Below are positions 1-8,931 of a stretch of 64,000 nucleotides of DNA, in pieces; within the stretch, counting starts at the first letter, position 1; every line of letters begins with the position of its first letter. This stretch comes from Streptomyces sp. R28 (lineage in GTDB: Bacteria > Actinomycetota > Actinomycetes > Streptomycetales > Streptomycetaceae). The notes beneath the pieces were generated by a model. It did not search any database. It was not told where the DNA came from and saw only the letters and a list, made by a program, of their open reading frames with translations. Location of the stretch: assembly GCF_041052385.1 (NCBI RefSeq), contig NZ_CP163439.1, positions 9,165,001 to 9,229,000 of the forward strand. Reading direction: 5' to 3'. Made by a program: the position numbers and the translations under genes.

Positions 1-2
1 TG

Positions 3-725
3 AACCACCCCGTGCCGGCCGCCCTCGCCTCGTCGACCGGCCTGCCGTACGCGGGCCGCGACGGCAAGACGGGGCAGACACTGCTCCGCTCGGTCCTGGG
101 CCCGATGTTCACCCAGCGGGCGCTGGCAGTCCGCGCCTGGTCCGGCACGAATCTGCTCGGCGGCGGCGACGGCGCCTCCCTGGCCGACCCGGCCGCGGCG
201 GCGGCCAAGAACGCCGGCAAGGAGAGGGTGCTGGCGGACGCGCTGGGCGAGGTGCCCGAGGGCGAGGTCCACATCGACGACGTCCCCGCGCTCGGCGACT
301 GGAAGACCGCCTGGGACCACATCGCCTTCGACGGCTTCCTCGGCACCCGCATGATCCTCCAAACCATCTGGCAGGGCTGCGACTCGGCCCTCGCGGCCCC
401 GTTGGTCCTCGACCTCGCCCGCCTGACCGTACGCGCCCACGAGGCAGGCCTGTCCGGACCGCTCATCGAACTGGCCTTCTACTTCAAGGATCCGGTGGGG
501 GAAGGGCCGGGGGCGCTGGGCGAGCAGTACGCGGCACTGGGGCGGTTCGCGGAGCGGCTGCGGGGGGCCGGGGCTGAGCGGCGGGGCGGGGGAGGGGTCG
601 GGGCTGAGCCGCGGGAGGTGCGGGAGGCAAGGGAAGTGCGGGGAGACGGGGGTGAGCCGCCGGACGAGCGTCCCGATCGGCGTGGCGAGCACGGTGGTGC
701 CGGCCGTCCCGAGGAGCAGCGGTGA
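3..725 (+). CDS. Inositol-3-phosphate-synthase-like cyclase, C-terminal part (5' end outside window)
   Basis: The reading frame is open from base 3, so the gene starts upstream of the window. The visible part carries the C-terminal signature of myo-inositol-1-phosphate synthases (GRDGKTGQTLLRSVLGPMF, then a WSGTNLLGG-like stretch). That family converts glucose-6-phosphate to inositol-3-phosphate using NAD. After about residue 180 the product becomes Arg/Gly/Glu-rich low-complexity sequence with no family counterpart, probably a drifted tail. Its TGA overlaps the GTG of the next gene, so it is the upstream cistron of the ebo-like operon. Inference: it may supply the cyclic polyol that EboD (a dehydroquinate-synthase-like cyclase) supplies in classical ebo clusters. 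Confidence 0.85.
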   Translation, partial: NHPVPAALASSTGLPYAGRDGKTGQTLLRSVLGPMFTQRALAVRAWSGTNLLGGGDGASLADPAAAAAKNAGKERVLADALGEVPEGEVHIDDVPALGDWKTAWDHIAFDGFLGTRMILQTIWQGCDSALAAPLVLDLARLTVRAHEAGLSGPLIELAFYFKDPVGEGPGALGEQYAALGRFAERLRGAGAERRGGGGVGAEPREVREAREVRGDGGEPPDERPDRRGEHGGAGRPEEQR

Positions 726-1972
726 GGGGGCGAGGGGAACGGCACTCGTTGCGGCTGCCTGGTGGGTGGGCCCGGGGAGCGGCGACGGGCCGGGGTGACG
801 GCGCGCGCTGGTCGCGGTGGGGTGTTGGGTGGTTGGGTGCGGGTGCGGGTGCGGGTGCGGGTGCGGGTGCGGGTGTGGGTGCGGGTGCGGCCGGGGGTGG
901 GGGTACGGGCGCGGGTCGGGATGAGTACGGATGCTCGACGGCCGCCTTGGTCAAGCCGACCCGGGCCACAGGCCTGGGGAAGGAGCGCGCCGAGAGGCCG
1001 AACCCCCGCCTGGCCTGGGCCGAACTCCTGCGCCTCCCGGCCCTGTTCACCGTCCCCGGCGACGCCCTCGCAGGCGCCCCCGCCACCGCCGTACACCCCA
1101 ACCCCCGCACCCTGCTCGCCATCGGTTCCTCCCTCTGCCTCTACGAAGCCGGCATGGCCCTCAACGACTGGGCGGACCGTGAGGAGGACGCCACGGAACG
1201 CCCGCACCGCCCCCTCCCGTCCGGCCGCATCCGCCCCACCGCAGCCTTCACCGCTGCCTGCGCCCTCACCTGCGCAGGCCTGGCCCTCGCCGCCCGGGCC
1301 GGTCGTCCCGCCCTCGCCGTCGCCGCGCCTCTCGCGGCCACGGTCTGGTCCTACGACCTGGCCCTGAAGCACACCCCCGCTGGACCGGCGGCGATGGCCA
1401 CCGCCCGCGCCCTCGACCTCCTCCTCGGCGCCGCGGCCACCACCGGGCGCACCCGTGGGGCGCTCCCCTCAGCCGCTCTGCTCGGCACCCACACGCTTGC
1501 GGTCACCGCGGTGTCCCGCCAGGAGACGAAGGGCGGTTCACCCCTGGCACCCCTCGCGGCCCTGGCCACCACGGCCCTCCTCAGCCGCCTGCTGACACAC
1601 CGCCCCAACCGAAGCCCGGCAGACCCCCGGCAAGCAGCCGCCCGCGGCGTGCCGGGCACCCCTCCCGACGTCCTCGCGTCCGTCACCGGTCGTCGCCGAC
1701 GGCGTTGGTCCGGCCCGCCCCGGCCGACCGCCGACACCGTGAGCACAGCCTTCGCCGCCGCCTACGCCGCAACGGCCGCCCGCCCCAACTTCCACGCCGC
1801 TCTCAACCCTTCACCCCCGCTCACCCAACGAGCCGTCGGCGGCGGCATCCGCGCCACGATCCCCCTCCAGGCCGCGCTGACCGCCCGATCCGGTGCCGTC
1901 CTCACCGCCTTGTTCGTCGCGGGTCTCGCCCCGCTCGGTCGACGGTTCGGAAGAAGGGTGAGCATCACATGA
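722..1972 (+). CDS. eboC: UbiA-family prenyltransferase, EboC-like
   Basis: A polytopic UbiA-type membrane prenyltransferase. The first Asp-rich motif is seen as NDWADREEDATERPHRPLPS and a second as YDLALKHTP, the usual Mg-diphosphate binding pair. Hydrophobic segments fill the rest. The chosen GTG overlaps the previous stop codon (GTGA), implying translational coupling. However, the first 75 residues are low complexity and include a Gly-Ala run encoded by a hexanucleotide repeat, so the functional start could be a TTG at 947. The C-terminal third (about 300-340) is also Arg/Pro-rich and not family-like. ebo clusters have been linked to precursor export to the periplasm in cyanobacteria; a lipid or cyclitol role here is inferred. 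Confidence 0.82.
   Translation: MRGRGERHSLRLPGGWARGAATGRGDGARWSRWGVGWLGAGAGAGAGAGAGVGAGAAGGGGTGAGRDEYGCSTAALVKPTRATGLGKERAERPNPRLAWAELLRLPALFTVPGDALAGAPATAVHPNPRTLLAIGSSLCLYEAGMALNDWADREEDATERPHRPLPSGRIRPTAAFTAACALTCAGLALAARAGRPALAVAAPLAATVWSYDLALKHTPAGPAAMATARALDLLLGAAATTGRTRGALPSAALLGTHTLAVTAVSRQETKGGSPLAPLAALATTALLSRLLTHRPNRSPADPRQAAARGVPGTPPDVLASVTGRRRRRWSGPPRPTADTVSTAFAAAYAATAARPNFHAALNPSPPLTQRAVGGGIRATIPLQAALTARSGAVLTALFVAGLAPLGRRFGRRVSIT
835..888 (+). repeat. Nine-unit GGGTGC hexanucleotide tandem repeat
   Basis: Nine consecutive 6-bp units, eight GGGTGC and one GGGTGT (unit 7). In the eboC frame they encode an alternating Gly-Ala tract. A 6-bp unit keeps the frame whatever the copy number, so this is a candidate variable-number repeat in the N-terminal extension of the prenyltransferase. 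Confidence 0.9.
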
Positions 1973-2997
1973 GCCACGCGACAATCGGGGGCCCAGCCCG
2001 GTCCTCCGAGGTGCCGAGGGCCGGTGGCGGCTCTCACGGCACCAGCGCCGAGCACGCCAGTGCCGTCTCCCGAACGCCCGCCGGGACCCCCCTCCGCTTC
2101 GGCTACGGCACCAACGGGCTCGCCGACCTCCGCCTCGACGACGCCCTCGCCCTGCTCGCCGACCTCGGCTACGACGGCGTCGGCCTGACCCTCGACCACA
2201 TGCACCTGGACCCGCTCGCCCCGGACCTCACGGCCCGGACCCGCCGCCTCGCGCACCGCTTGGGCGCGCTCGGTCTGGACGTCACCGTAGAGACAGGCGC
2301 CCGCTATGTGCTCGACCCGCGCCGCAAACACGGCCCCTCCCTCCTGGACCCCGACCCGCACGACCGTGCCCGCCGCGTCGCCCTGCTGATCCGCGCCGTC
2401 CGGGTAGCGGCCGACCTCGGTGCCCACGCCGTCCACTGCTTCAGCGGCATCACGCCGCCGGGAACCGATCCGGAGACCGCCTGGCACCGCCTGGCCGACA
2501 CACTCACTCCCGTCCTGGACGCCGCTGCCACCGCCGGCGCCCCCCTCGCCGTCGAGCCCGAACCGGGCCACCTCCTCGCCACCCTCGCCGACTTCCACCG
2601 GCTCCGCCGTGCGCTCGGCGACCCCGAATACCTCGGCCTGACCCTCGACATCGGCCACTGCCAGTGCCTCGAACCCCTCTCTCCCGCCGACTGCGTACGC
2701 GCCGCCGCCCCCTGGCTGCGCCACGTCCAGATCGAGGACATGTGCCGCGGCATCCATGAGCACCTCCCCTTCGGCGACGGCGAGATCGACTTCCCACCCG
2801 TGCTCGCCGCCCTCACCGCCACCGGCTACCAGGGCCTGACCGTCGTCGAACTGCCCCGCCACTCCCACGCGGGCCCCCACTTCGCCGAACTCTCCCTCCC
2901 GTTCCTGCGCGGCGCCGAAGCCACGGCCACCGGATCACCCGTACTCGTCCCACCCCATGGCGATCCCTCCGCCACCCCTGAAGGGAGCACCTCATGA
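1969..2997 (+). CDS. Sugar phosphate isomerase/epimerase, xylose-isomerase-like TIM barrel
   Basis: A 342-residue protein; after a non-conserved N-terminus of about 35 residues it follows the AP-endonuclease-2/xylose-isomerase TIM-barrel pattern. Visible elements are FGYGTNGLADLRLDDAL, a VEPEPGHLL strand with likely metal-ligand Glu, LTLDIGHCQ, and HVQIEDM followed by HLPFGDGEIDF, typical of metal-binding barrel ends. The ATG at 1969 overlaps the eboC stop (ATGA) and was preferred over the longer open frame from 1705, which only overlaps eboC out of frame. The stop overlaps the eboA ATG. It likely isomerises or epimerises a sugar or cyclitol in the ebo-like pathway; the substrate is unknown. 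Confidence 0.85.
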   Translation: MSHATIGGPARSSEVPRAGGGSHGTSAEHASAVSRTPAGTPLRFGYGTNGLADLRLDDALALLADLGYDGVGLTLDHMHLDPLAPDLTARTRRLAHRLGALGLDVTVETGARYVLDPRRKHGPSLLDPDPHDRARRVALLIRAVRVAADLGAHAVHCFSGITPPGTDPETAWHRLADTLTPVLDAAATAGAPLAVEPEPGHLLATLADFHRLRRALGDPEYLGLTLDIGHCQCLEPLSPADCVRAAAPWLRHVQIEDMCRGIHEHLPFGDGEIDFPPVLAALTATGYQGLTVVELPRHSHAGPHFAELSLPFLRGAEATATGSPVLVPPHGDPSATPEGSTS

Positions 2998-4106
2998 CCC
3001 CCTCCCGCAGCACCCCGGCAACCCCGGACGCGGACAGCAAGGGCGCACCGCTCACCGGCCCCCAGACGGGCACCGAGTCCCGCCCAGGCACCGGGGACCG
3101 GTCGGGCACCGAGTCCAGCCGAGGCGCCGACAGCCCCGCGGGTGCCGGGAGCCGGCCGGGGACGGAGGCTCGCCCAGGCGCCGGGGGCCGGTCGGGCACC
3201 GCGTCCAGCCGAGGCGCCGACAGCCGGCCAGGCATGGAGGCTCGGCCGGGCGCCGAGCGCGATGCAAGTACTGACGCTCGGCCAGGCACCGGGGGTCTGG
3301 CAGGCAAGGAGGCTCGGCTGAGCGCCGAGGCCCGGACGGGCGCCCAGAGTTGGCCGGACACCTCGGATACCCCGAACACCCCGGACGTTCCGAACACCTC
3401 GGACGCCTCGGACGCCTCGGACACCCCCGGCACCACCCTCGCCCTCACCCCGCCCGCCGAACTGCGCCGCCGTCTCACCGACCGCCTCGGCACCGCCGCC
3501 CGGGCCTGGCTCCGCCGAGCCCTCGACGAGGCCGCCGCCCACCCCGGCACCCACGGGCCCATCTCCGTCTGGGAGTTGCGCATCGCCGAGGCCGGGCGCC
3601 GCTGTGGCCCCGAGCACGCCGACGCCGCCCGCGTCCTCATCCTGCACGCGGCCCGTGCCGACGCGGACGCCGTCACCCGGGTCTACTTCCAGGGCACCGC
3701 CGCCGAACGCCGCGCCGTCCTGCACGCACTGCCCCACGTCGTGCCCGACTCGGCGGCCCTCCCGCTCGTCGAGGACGCCCTGCGGACCAACGACACCCGG
3801 CTCCTCGCCGCCGCCGTCGGCCCCTATGCCGCCCGGCACCTCGACCCCCACCAGTGGCGCCACGCCGTCCTGAAGTGCCTATTCACCGGTGTGCCCGTCG
3901 TCGCGGTGGCCGACCTGAACCGCCGCGCCCACGGCGACGTCGAACTCGCCCGCATGCTCGGCGACTACGCCGCCGAACGCACCGCCGCGGGCCGTCCCGT
4001 ACCCGAGGACCTGTACCGCGTCCTGACCCTCACCGACCCCACGGCCACCCCACCCGCGCCCGCCGCCGAGTCCGGCACCCGCGGTACCGACGGCAAGGAG
4101 TCCTGA
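2994..4106 (+). CDS. eboA: EboA-domain protein with repetitive N-terminal extension
   Basis: Residues from about 150 to 345 match the EboA domain (PAELRRRLTDRLG, then WELRIAEAGRRCG and DRVYFQGTA-type elements ending near YRVLTLTD), a helical domain of unknown biochemical role. The first ~150 residues are Gly/Ser/Arg/Pro repeats, including a near-perfect 55-nt duplication spaced 90 bp apart, then a Ser/Asp/Thr-Pro stretch; they look disordered and recently expanded. ATGA overlap with the upstream isomerase and a TGATG junction with eboB place it firmly in the operon. Function is not known beyond the family's link to metabolite export. Confidence 0.85.
   Translation: MTPSRSTPATPDADSKGAPLTGPQTGTESRPGTGDRSGTESSRGADSPAGAGSRPGTEARPGAGGRSGTASSRGADSRPGMEARPGAERDASTDARPGTGGLAGKEARLSAEARTGAQSWPDTSDTPNTPDVPNTSDASDASDTPGTTLALTPPAELRRRLTDRLGTAARAWLRRALDEAAAHPGTHGPISVWELRIAEAGRRCGPEHADAARVLILHAARADADAVTRVYFQGTAAERRAVLHALPHVVPDSAALPLVEDALRTNDTRLLAAAVGPYAARHLDPHQWRHAVLKCLFTGVPVVAVADLNRRAHGDVELARMLGDYAAERTAAGRPVPEDLYRVLTLTDPTATPPAPAAESGTRGTDGKES
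3081..3225 (+). repeat. 90-bp-period in-frame duplication inside eboA
   Basis: Bases 3081-3135 recur at 3171-3225 with three mismatches in 55. The period is 90 bp (30 codons), so the frame is kept. It encodes the repetitive Gly/Ser/Arg N-terminus of the EboA protein. This is consistent with slippage or recombination expansion. Confidence 0.85.
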
Positions 4107-5116
4107 TGCGCCTCTTCGACCCCCACATCCATATGACGTCCCGCACGACCGACGACTACGAGGCCATGCACGCCGCCGGTGTCCGCGCCGTCGTTGAGCC
4201 CTCTTTCTGGCTCGGCCAACCCCGCACGTCTCCCGCCTCCTTCCTCGACTACTTCGACTCCCTTCTCGGCTGGGAGCCCTTCCGCGCCGCCCAGTACGGC
4301 ATCGCCCATCACTGCACACTCGCCCTCAACCCCAAGGAGGCGAACGACCCGCGCTGTGTCCCCGTCCTCGACGAACTGCCCCGGTATCTGGTCAAGGACC
4401 AGGTCGTCGCCGTCGGCGAGATCGGCTATGACTCGATGACCCCCGCCGAGGACACCGCGCTTGCCGCCCAGCTCCAGCTCGCCGCCGTCCATGAACTGCC
4501 CGCGCTCGTCCACACCCCGCACCGCGACAAGCTGGCCGGCCTGCGCCGCACCCTCGACGTCGTCCGGGAGTCCGCCCTGCCCCCGGACCGCGTCCTCGTC
4601 GACCACCTCAACGAGACGACGGTCAAGGAGGCCAAGGACAGCGGCTGCTGGCTCGGCTTCTCCGTCTATCCCGACACCAAGATGGACGAGGAGCGGATGG
4701 TCGCGATCCTGCGCGCGTACGGGACCGAGCAGGTGCTGGTGAACTCCGCCGCCGACTGGGGCAGAAGCGACCCCCTGAAGACCCGCAAGGTCGCCGACCT
4801 GATGCTGGCCGAAGGCTTCGGCGAGGACGACGTGGACCTGGTGCTCTGGCGCAACCCCGTGGCCTTCTACGGGCTCAGCGGACGCCTCACCCTCGATGTC
4901 GCGGCCCCGGAGGCGACCCATGAGGGCAACTCCATCCTCCGTGGCGCTCCGAAGGACCCCGACGGTCCGGCCGGCGCCCCCCGAGTGTCGGACGCCCCGG
5001 CCGGCGCTCCGCGAGAGTCGGCCGACCCGATGGGCGCACTGCGGGCGTCGGACGAGCCGGTCGGCGAACCAAGAAGGTGGGACGCCCCGGCCGCCGCCCC
5101 GGCCCCGGGGGCGTGA
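4106..5116 (+). CDS. eboB: TatD-family metal-dependent hydrolase, EboB-like
   Basis: The N-terminus MRLFDPHIHMTSRT supplies the HxH metal pair (H7, H9). Further conserved points are AVGEIGYD (Glu ligand), LVHTPHRDK, VLVDHLNE and NSAADWG (Asp), the order expected for an amidohydrolase/TatD barrel. The last ~60 residues are an Ala/Pro/Gly/Asp repeat tail resembling the low-complexity parts of its neighbours. The ATG at 4106 shares a base with the eboA stop (TGATG); the open frame upstream is the shifted eboA gene and was ignored. Predicted cytosolic hydrolase of the ebo-like pathway; natural substrate unknown. Confidence 0.87.
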   Translation: MRLFDPHIHMTSRTTDDYEAMHAAGVRAVVEPSFWLGQPRTSPASFLDYFDSLLGWEPFRAAQYGIAHHCTLALNPKEANDPRCVPVLDELPRYLVKDQVVAVGEIGYDSMTPAEDTALAAQLQLAAVHELPALVHTPHRDKLAGLRRTLDVVRESALPPDRVLVDHLNETTVKEAKDSGCWLGFSVYPDTKMDEERMVAILRAYGTEQVLVNSAADWGRSDPLKTRKVADLMLAEGFGEDDVDLVLWRNPVAFYGLSGRLTLDVAAPEATHEGNSILRGAPKDPDGPAGAPRVSDAPAGAPRESADPMGALRASDEPVGEPRRWDAPAAAPAPGA

Positions 5117-5119
5117 GCC

Positions 5120-6289
5120 ATGCGCTTCCGGCACCCCGACGGATCCACCGTCCACCTCGCGTACTGCACGAACGTCCACCCGGCCGAAACCCTCGACGGT
5201 GTCCTCGCCCAACTCCGCGACCACTGCGAACCTGTCCGCCGACGGCTCGGCCGTGACCGTCTCGGCATCGGCCTGTGGCTCGCCAAGGACGCCGCCCACG
5301 CCCTCGTCTCGGACCCGTCCGCCCTGCGCGGCCTGCGCACCGAACTCGACCGGCGCGGCCTCGAGGTCGTCACCCTCAACGGCTTCCCGTATGAGGGCTT
5401 CGGCGCGGAAGAGGTCAAGTACCGCGTCTACAAGCCGGACTGGGCCGATCCCGAACGCCTCGAGCACACCACCGCCCTGGCCCGAGTACTCGCCGGGCTC
5501 CTCCCCGACGACGTCACCCAAGGCAGCATCTCCACACTTCCCCTCGCCTGGCGCACCGACTACGACGACGAGCGCGCCGAGGCCGCCCGCACCGCCCTGG
5601 TCACCCTCGCCGAACGCCTCGATGCCCTGCAGGAGTTGACCGGCCGCGACATCCGCGTCGGCCTCGAACCCGAACCCGGTTGCACCGTCGAGACCACCGC
5701 CGACGCCATCGCCCCGCTCACCGTGGTCGGGCACGACCGCATCGGCATCTGCGTCGACACATGTCACCTCGCCACCTCCTTCGAAGATCCGCACACCGCC
5801 CTGGACGCGCTCGTTGAAGCCGGCGTCCCCGTCGTCAAATCCCAGCTCTCAGCTGCCCTGCACGCCGAACACCCCCATCTCCCCGATGTCCGCGAGGCTC
5901 TCGCCGCCTTCGACGAACCCCGCTTCCTGCACCAGACCCGCACCGCCACCGCCGCCGGCATGCGCGGCACCGACGACCTCGGCGAGGCACTCAAGGGCGA
6001 CGCCCTCCCCGACGCCTCCCCGTGGCGTGCCCACTTCCACGTCCCACTCCACGCGGCCCCCGTCGCGCCCCTCACCTCCACACTCCCCGTTCTCAAGGCC
6101 GCACTGACCCGGCTCGTCGGCGGCCCGCACCCGCTCACCCGCCACCTCGAGGTCGAGACCTACACCTGGCAGGCCCTCCCAGCCGAACTGCGCCCCCGTG
6201 CCCGCAGTCAACTCGCCGACGGAATCGCCGCCGAACTCACCCTCGCTCGCGATCTGTTGACCGATCTCGGTCTGAAGGAGCTGCCATGA
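5120..6289 (+). CDS. eboE: Metabolite traffic protein EboE, TIM-barrel
   Basis: A 389-residue xylose-isomerase-like barrel of the EboE type. It starts with HLAYCTNVHPAETLDGV, followed by LGIGLWLAKDAA, VVTLNGFPYEGFG, VGLEPEPGC (Glu), GICVDTCHLATSFE and a terminal HLEVETYTW. The ATG lies 3 nt after the eboB stop. With eboA, eboB and eboC present, assignment to the ebo set is strong. The molecular reaction is not established for the family. The downstream phosphodiesterase ATG overlaps its stop. Confidence 0.88.
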   Translation: MRFRHPDGSTVHLAYCTNVHPAETLDGVLAQLRDHCEPVRRRLGRDRLGIGLWLAKDAAHALVSDPSALRGLRTELDRRGLEVVTLNGFPYEGFGAEEVKYRVYKPDWADPERLEHTTALARVLAGLLPDDVTQGSISTLPLAWRTDYDDERAEAARTALVTLAERLDALQELTGRDIRVGLEPEPGCTVETTADAIAPLTVVGHDRIGICVDTCHLATSFEDPHTALDALVEAGVPVVKSQLSAALHAEHPHLPDVREALAAFDEPRFLHQTRTATAAGMRGTDDLGEALKGDALPDASPWRAHFHVPLHAAPVAPLTSTLPVLKAALTRLVGGPHPLTRHLEVETYTWQALPAELRPRARSQLADGIAAELTLARDLLTDLGLKELP

Positions 6290-7743
6290 CCGAGCGGCCG
6301 GACCCGGCAGCCCGGACCACCTCACCGCGTGGCCGCCCAGCACCCCAACCGGAGGCCACCACCATGGGACGTCCCACCCCTCTCCTCGTCCTCGACGTCG
6401 TCGGCCTCACCCCCCGTCTCCTCGACCACATGCCCCGCCTCAAGACGCTCGCCCAGTCCGGCTCCCACGCGCCGCTCGGCACCGTCCTGCCCGCGGTCAC
6501 CTGCGCCGCCCAGTCCACCTTCCTCACCGGCACCCACCCGTCGGAGCACGGCATCGTCGGCAACGGCTGGTACTTCCGCGACCTCGGCGACGTACTCCTG
6601 TGGCGCCAGCACAACGGACTGGTCGCCGGCGACAAACTCTGGGACGCCGCCCGCCGCGCGCACCCCGGCTACACCGTCGCCAATATCTGCTGGTGGTACG
6701 CCATGGGCGCCGACACCGACATCACCATCACCCCCCGCCCGATCTACTACTCCGACGGCCGCAAGGAACCCGACTGCTACACCCGGCCGCCCGCCCTGCA
6801 CGACGAACTCACCGAAAAACTGGGCGCCTTCCCGCTCTTCCACTTCTGGGGCCCCGGTGCGGACCTGGTCTCCAGCCGCTGGATCATCGACGCGACCCGC
6901 CACATCATCCGCACCCGGCACCCCGACCTGACGCTCTGCTACCTCCCTCATCTCGACTACGACCTGCAGCGCTTCGGCCCCGACGACCCACGCTCGCTGA
7001 AAGCAGCCGCCGACCTGGACGCCGCCATGGCCCCGCTGCTGGACGACGCACGCGCCGAAGGCCGTACCGTCGTCGCGCTGTCCGAATACGGCATCACCCG
7101 CGTGAGCCGCCCCGTCGACATCAACCGCGCCCTGCGGCGGGCAGGCCTGCTCGAAGTGCACACCCAGGACGGCATGGAGTACCTGGACCCGATGGCGTCA
7201 CGTGCCTTCGCCGTCGCCGACCACCAGATCGCTCACGTCTACATACGCCGACCGGAAGACCTCGACGCGACCCGGGCGGCCCTGGACGGTCTGCCCGGCA
7301 TCGAGCAACTCCTCGACAACGGGGGCAAGAAGGCCCACCATCTCGACCATCCACGTTCCGGCGAGCTCGTCGCCGTCGCGGAGCCGGATGCCTGGTTCAC
7401 GTACTACTACTGGCTCGATGACGCCCGCGCGCCCGACTTCGCGCGACTCGTCGAGATCCATCGCAAACCCGGCTACGACCCGGTCGAACTCTTCATGGAT
7501 CCCCTCGACCCCTATGTCAAGGTCAAGGCCGCGACCGCGCTCGCCCGCAAGAAACTGGGCATGCGCTACCGCATGGCGGTCGTGCCCCTGGATCCGTCAC
7601 CTATTCGCGGCAGCCACGGCCGCCTTCCCGCGAGCGACGACGACGGTCCGCTCCTCATCTGCTCCACCCCCCGCGCTGTCGGCGACCGCGTCGCGGCCAC
7701 CGATGTGAAGTCACTCCTGCTCCAACTCGCCGGTCTCGGCTGA
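6286..7743 (+). CDS. Alkaline-phosphatase-superfamily phosphodiesterase (nucleotide pyrophosphatase type)
   Basis: A 485-residue protein of the type I phosphodiesterase/nucleotide pyrophosphatase family. Signals are LLVLDVVGLTPRLLDHMP (first Asp ligand), PAVTCAAQSTFLTG (nucleophilic Thr region), GNGWYFRDLG, CYLPHLDYDLQRFGP (Asp/His ligands), LSEYGI and ADHQIAHVY. No signal peptide is evident. The ATG at 6286 overlaps the eboE stop and has GAAGGAG upstream; a second ATG at 6364, preceded by CGGAGGCC, is equally plausible and removes a 26-residue non-conserved lead. It may release a phosphate or nucleotide group from the pathway product. Confidence 0.85.
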   Translation: MTERPDPAARTTSPRGRPAPQPEATTMGRPTPLLVLDVVGLTPRLLDHMPRLKTLAQSGSHAPLGTVLPAVTCAAQSTFLTGTHPSEHGIVGNGWYFRDLGDVLLWRQHNGLVAGDKLWDAARRAHPGYTVANICWWYAMGADTDITITPRPIYYSDGRKEPDCYTRPPALHDELTEKLGAFPLFHFWGPGADLVSSRWIIDATRHIIRTRHPDLTLCYLPHLDYDLQRFGPDDPRSLKAAADLDAAMAPLLDDARAEGRTVVALSEYGITRVSRPVDINRALRRAGLLEVHTQDGMEYLDPMASRAFAVADHQIAHVYIRRPEDLDATRAALDGLPGIEQLLDNGGKKAHHLDHPRSGELVAVAEPDAWFTYYYWLDDARAPDFARLVEIHRKPGYDPVELFMDPLDPYVKVKAATALARKKLGMRYRMAVVPLDPSPIRGSHGRLPASDDDGPLLICSTPRAVGDRVAATDVKSLLLQLAGLG

Positions 7744-7797
7744 CCGGTCACGACCGGCACGCACCAACTCGCCGGTCCCACCGACCCGTCTCTTCCG

Positions 7798-7810
7798 ACT
7801 GGTCACCAGT
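7798..7810. promoter_or_regulatory. 13-bp palindrome ACTGGT-C-ACCAGT upstream of the exported barrel gene
   Basis: A perfect 6+1+6 palindrome lies about 50 bp upstream of the ATG at 7859, in the only sizeable gap of the left operon. It could be a repressor site or a short RNA hairpin. A weaker CCGGT/ACCGG inverted pair directly follows the phosphodiesterase stop (7744-7757) and may contribute to termination. Confidence 0.35.
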
Positions 7811-7858
7811 GAAGCTCTCACCACTGACAACGGCCTTCGATCACAGGGAGTTCCAGGC

Positions 7859-8917
7859 ATGAGCCGCTTTTCCCAGACGGATCCCGAACTCGCCCACCAC
7901 CTCACCAGACGAGGCATGCTCGGCGTGGCCGCGGGCACCACGGCCGCCGCCCTGCTGGGCGCCGCCGCAGCCCCCGCGACCGCCGCCCCCGGCACCGCGT
8001 CCGCCCCCGGCACAGCCTCCCGCGCCGCCGGCCGTGGCCGCCCCGTCCTCCCGCCCGGCCGGCTGGGCATCCAGCTCTACAGCCTGCGCGACAAGGTCTC
8101 CACGCTCGGCTTCGCCCCCGTCTTCGCCGAGTTGGAGAAGTACGGCTACGACGAGGTCGAGTTCGCCGGATACACCCAGGGCTCGGCCGGCCCGATCACC
8201 CTCGCCCAGCTCAAGCGGCTCGCCCGGAACCACGGCCTGAACCCGATCGGCAGCCACGTCGGCTACTACTCCAACGACCCCGGCGCCTACACCTTCGCCC
8301 AGAACCTCACCAAGGTCCTCGACGACGCCCAGGCCCTCGGCCTGAAGCACATAGGCACCGCCTCCGGGCCGTTCCGCTACGGCTCCACCGTCGACGCCTG
8401 GAAGCGCGCCGCCGAGGAGTTCAACACCTACGGCGCGGCGGCGAGAGCACGTGGCATGAAGTTCTACCAGCACAACCACTCCGAGGAGTTCTCCTTCGCC
8501 ACCGACAACCCCAAGGTCCGCCTGTACGACGTGCTGCTCGCCGAGACCGACCCCGACCTCGTCTTCCTGGAGATGGACATCTTCTGGGCGTACTCGGGCC
8601 AGTTCCGCTTCTCGAAGCGGCCGGACGGATCGGCTGCCCCCTTCGAGCCGCTGGACTACGTACTGAAGCAGCCGCACCGCTACCCGCTCTTCCACGTCAA
8701 GGACGGTGTGAGCGACTCGGCCGACCAGTACGGCTACCGCATGGTCGACGTCGGCGACGGTGACATCGACTACCAGCGGTTCATCTCCGCCGTAACCAGG
8801 CTGCGCGGCCAGCGATTCGCCCACCACTGGCAGGCGGAGCACGACAACCCGACCGAGTCCTTCACCTTCGCACGGCGTTCCAGTGAGCACCTGCACTCGT
8901 TGCGCGAGAAGTGCTGA
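7859..8917 (+). CDS. Tat-exported sugar phosphate isomerase/epimerase
   Basis: The N-terminus has a twin-arginine signal: LTRRGMLGVAAG followed by an Ala-rich hydrophobic run to about residue 46. The mature part is an AP-endonuclease-2/xylose-isomerase TIM barrel (LGIQLYSLRDKV, VEFAGYTQGS, GSHVGYY, FYQHNHSEEF, FLEMDIFW, LFHVKDGV, VGDGDIDYQRF). Predicted secreted and cofactor- or metal-loaded before export. It follows the ebo-like operon after a 115-bp gap and may act on its exported product; this is contextual inference. The IS element begins 14 bp after its stop. Confidence 0.88.
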   Translation: MSRFSQTDPELAHHLTRRGMLGVAAGTTAAALLGAAAAPATAAPGTASAPGTASRAAGRGRPVLPPGRLGIQLYSLRDKVSTLGFAPVFAELEKYGYDEVEFAGYTQGSAGPITLAQLKRLARNHGLNPIGSHVGYYSNDPGAYTFAQNLTKVLDDAQALGLKHIGTASGPFRYGSTVDAWKRAAEEFNTYGAAARARGMKFYQHNHSEEFSFATDNPKVRLYDVLLAETDPDLVFLEMDIFWAYSGQFRFSKRPDGSAAPFEPLDYVLKQPHRYPLFHVKDGVSDSADQYGYRMVDVGDGDIDYQRFISAVTRLRGQRFAHHWQAEHDNPTESFTFARRSSEHLHSLREKC

Positions 8918-8931
8918 CGGCCCCACCGACA

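Noticed and set aside
835..888. Tandem repeat as a CRISPR array
   Set aside because: Six-base units without spacers; no cas genes. The other repeats in the window are also inside coding frames.
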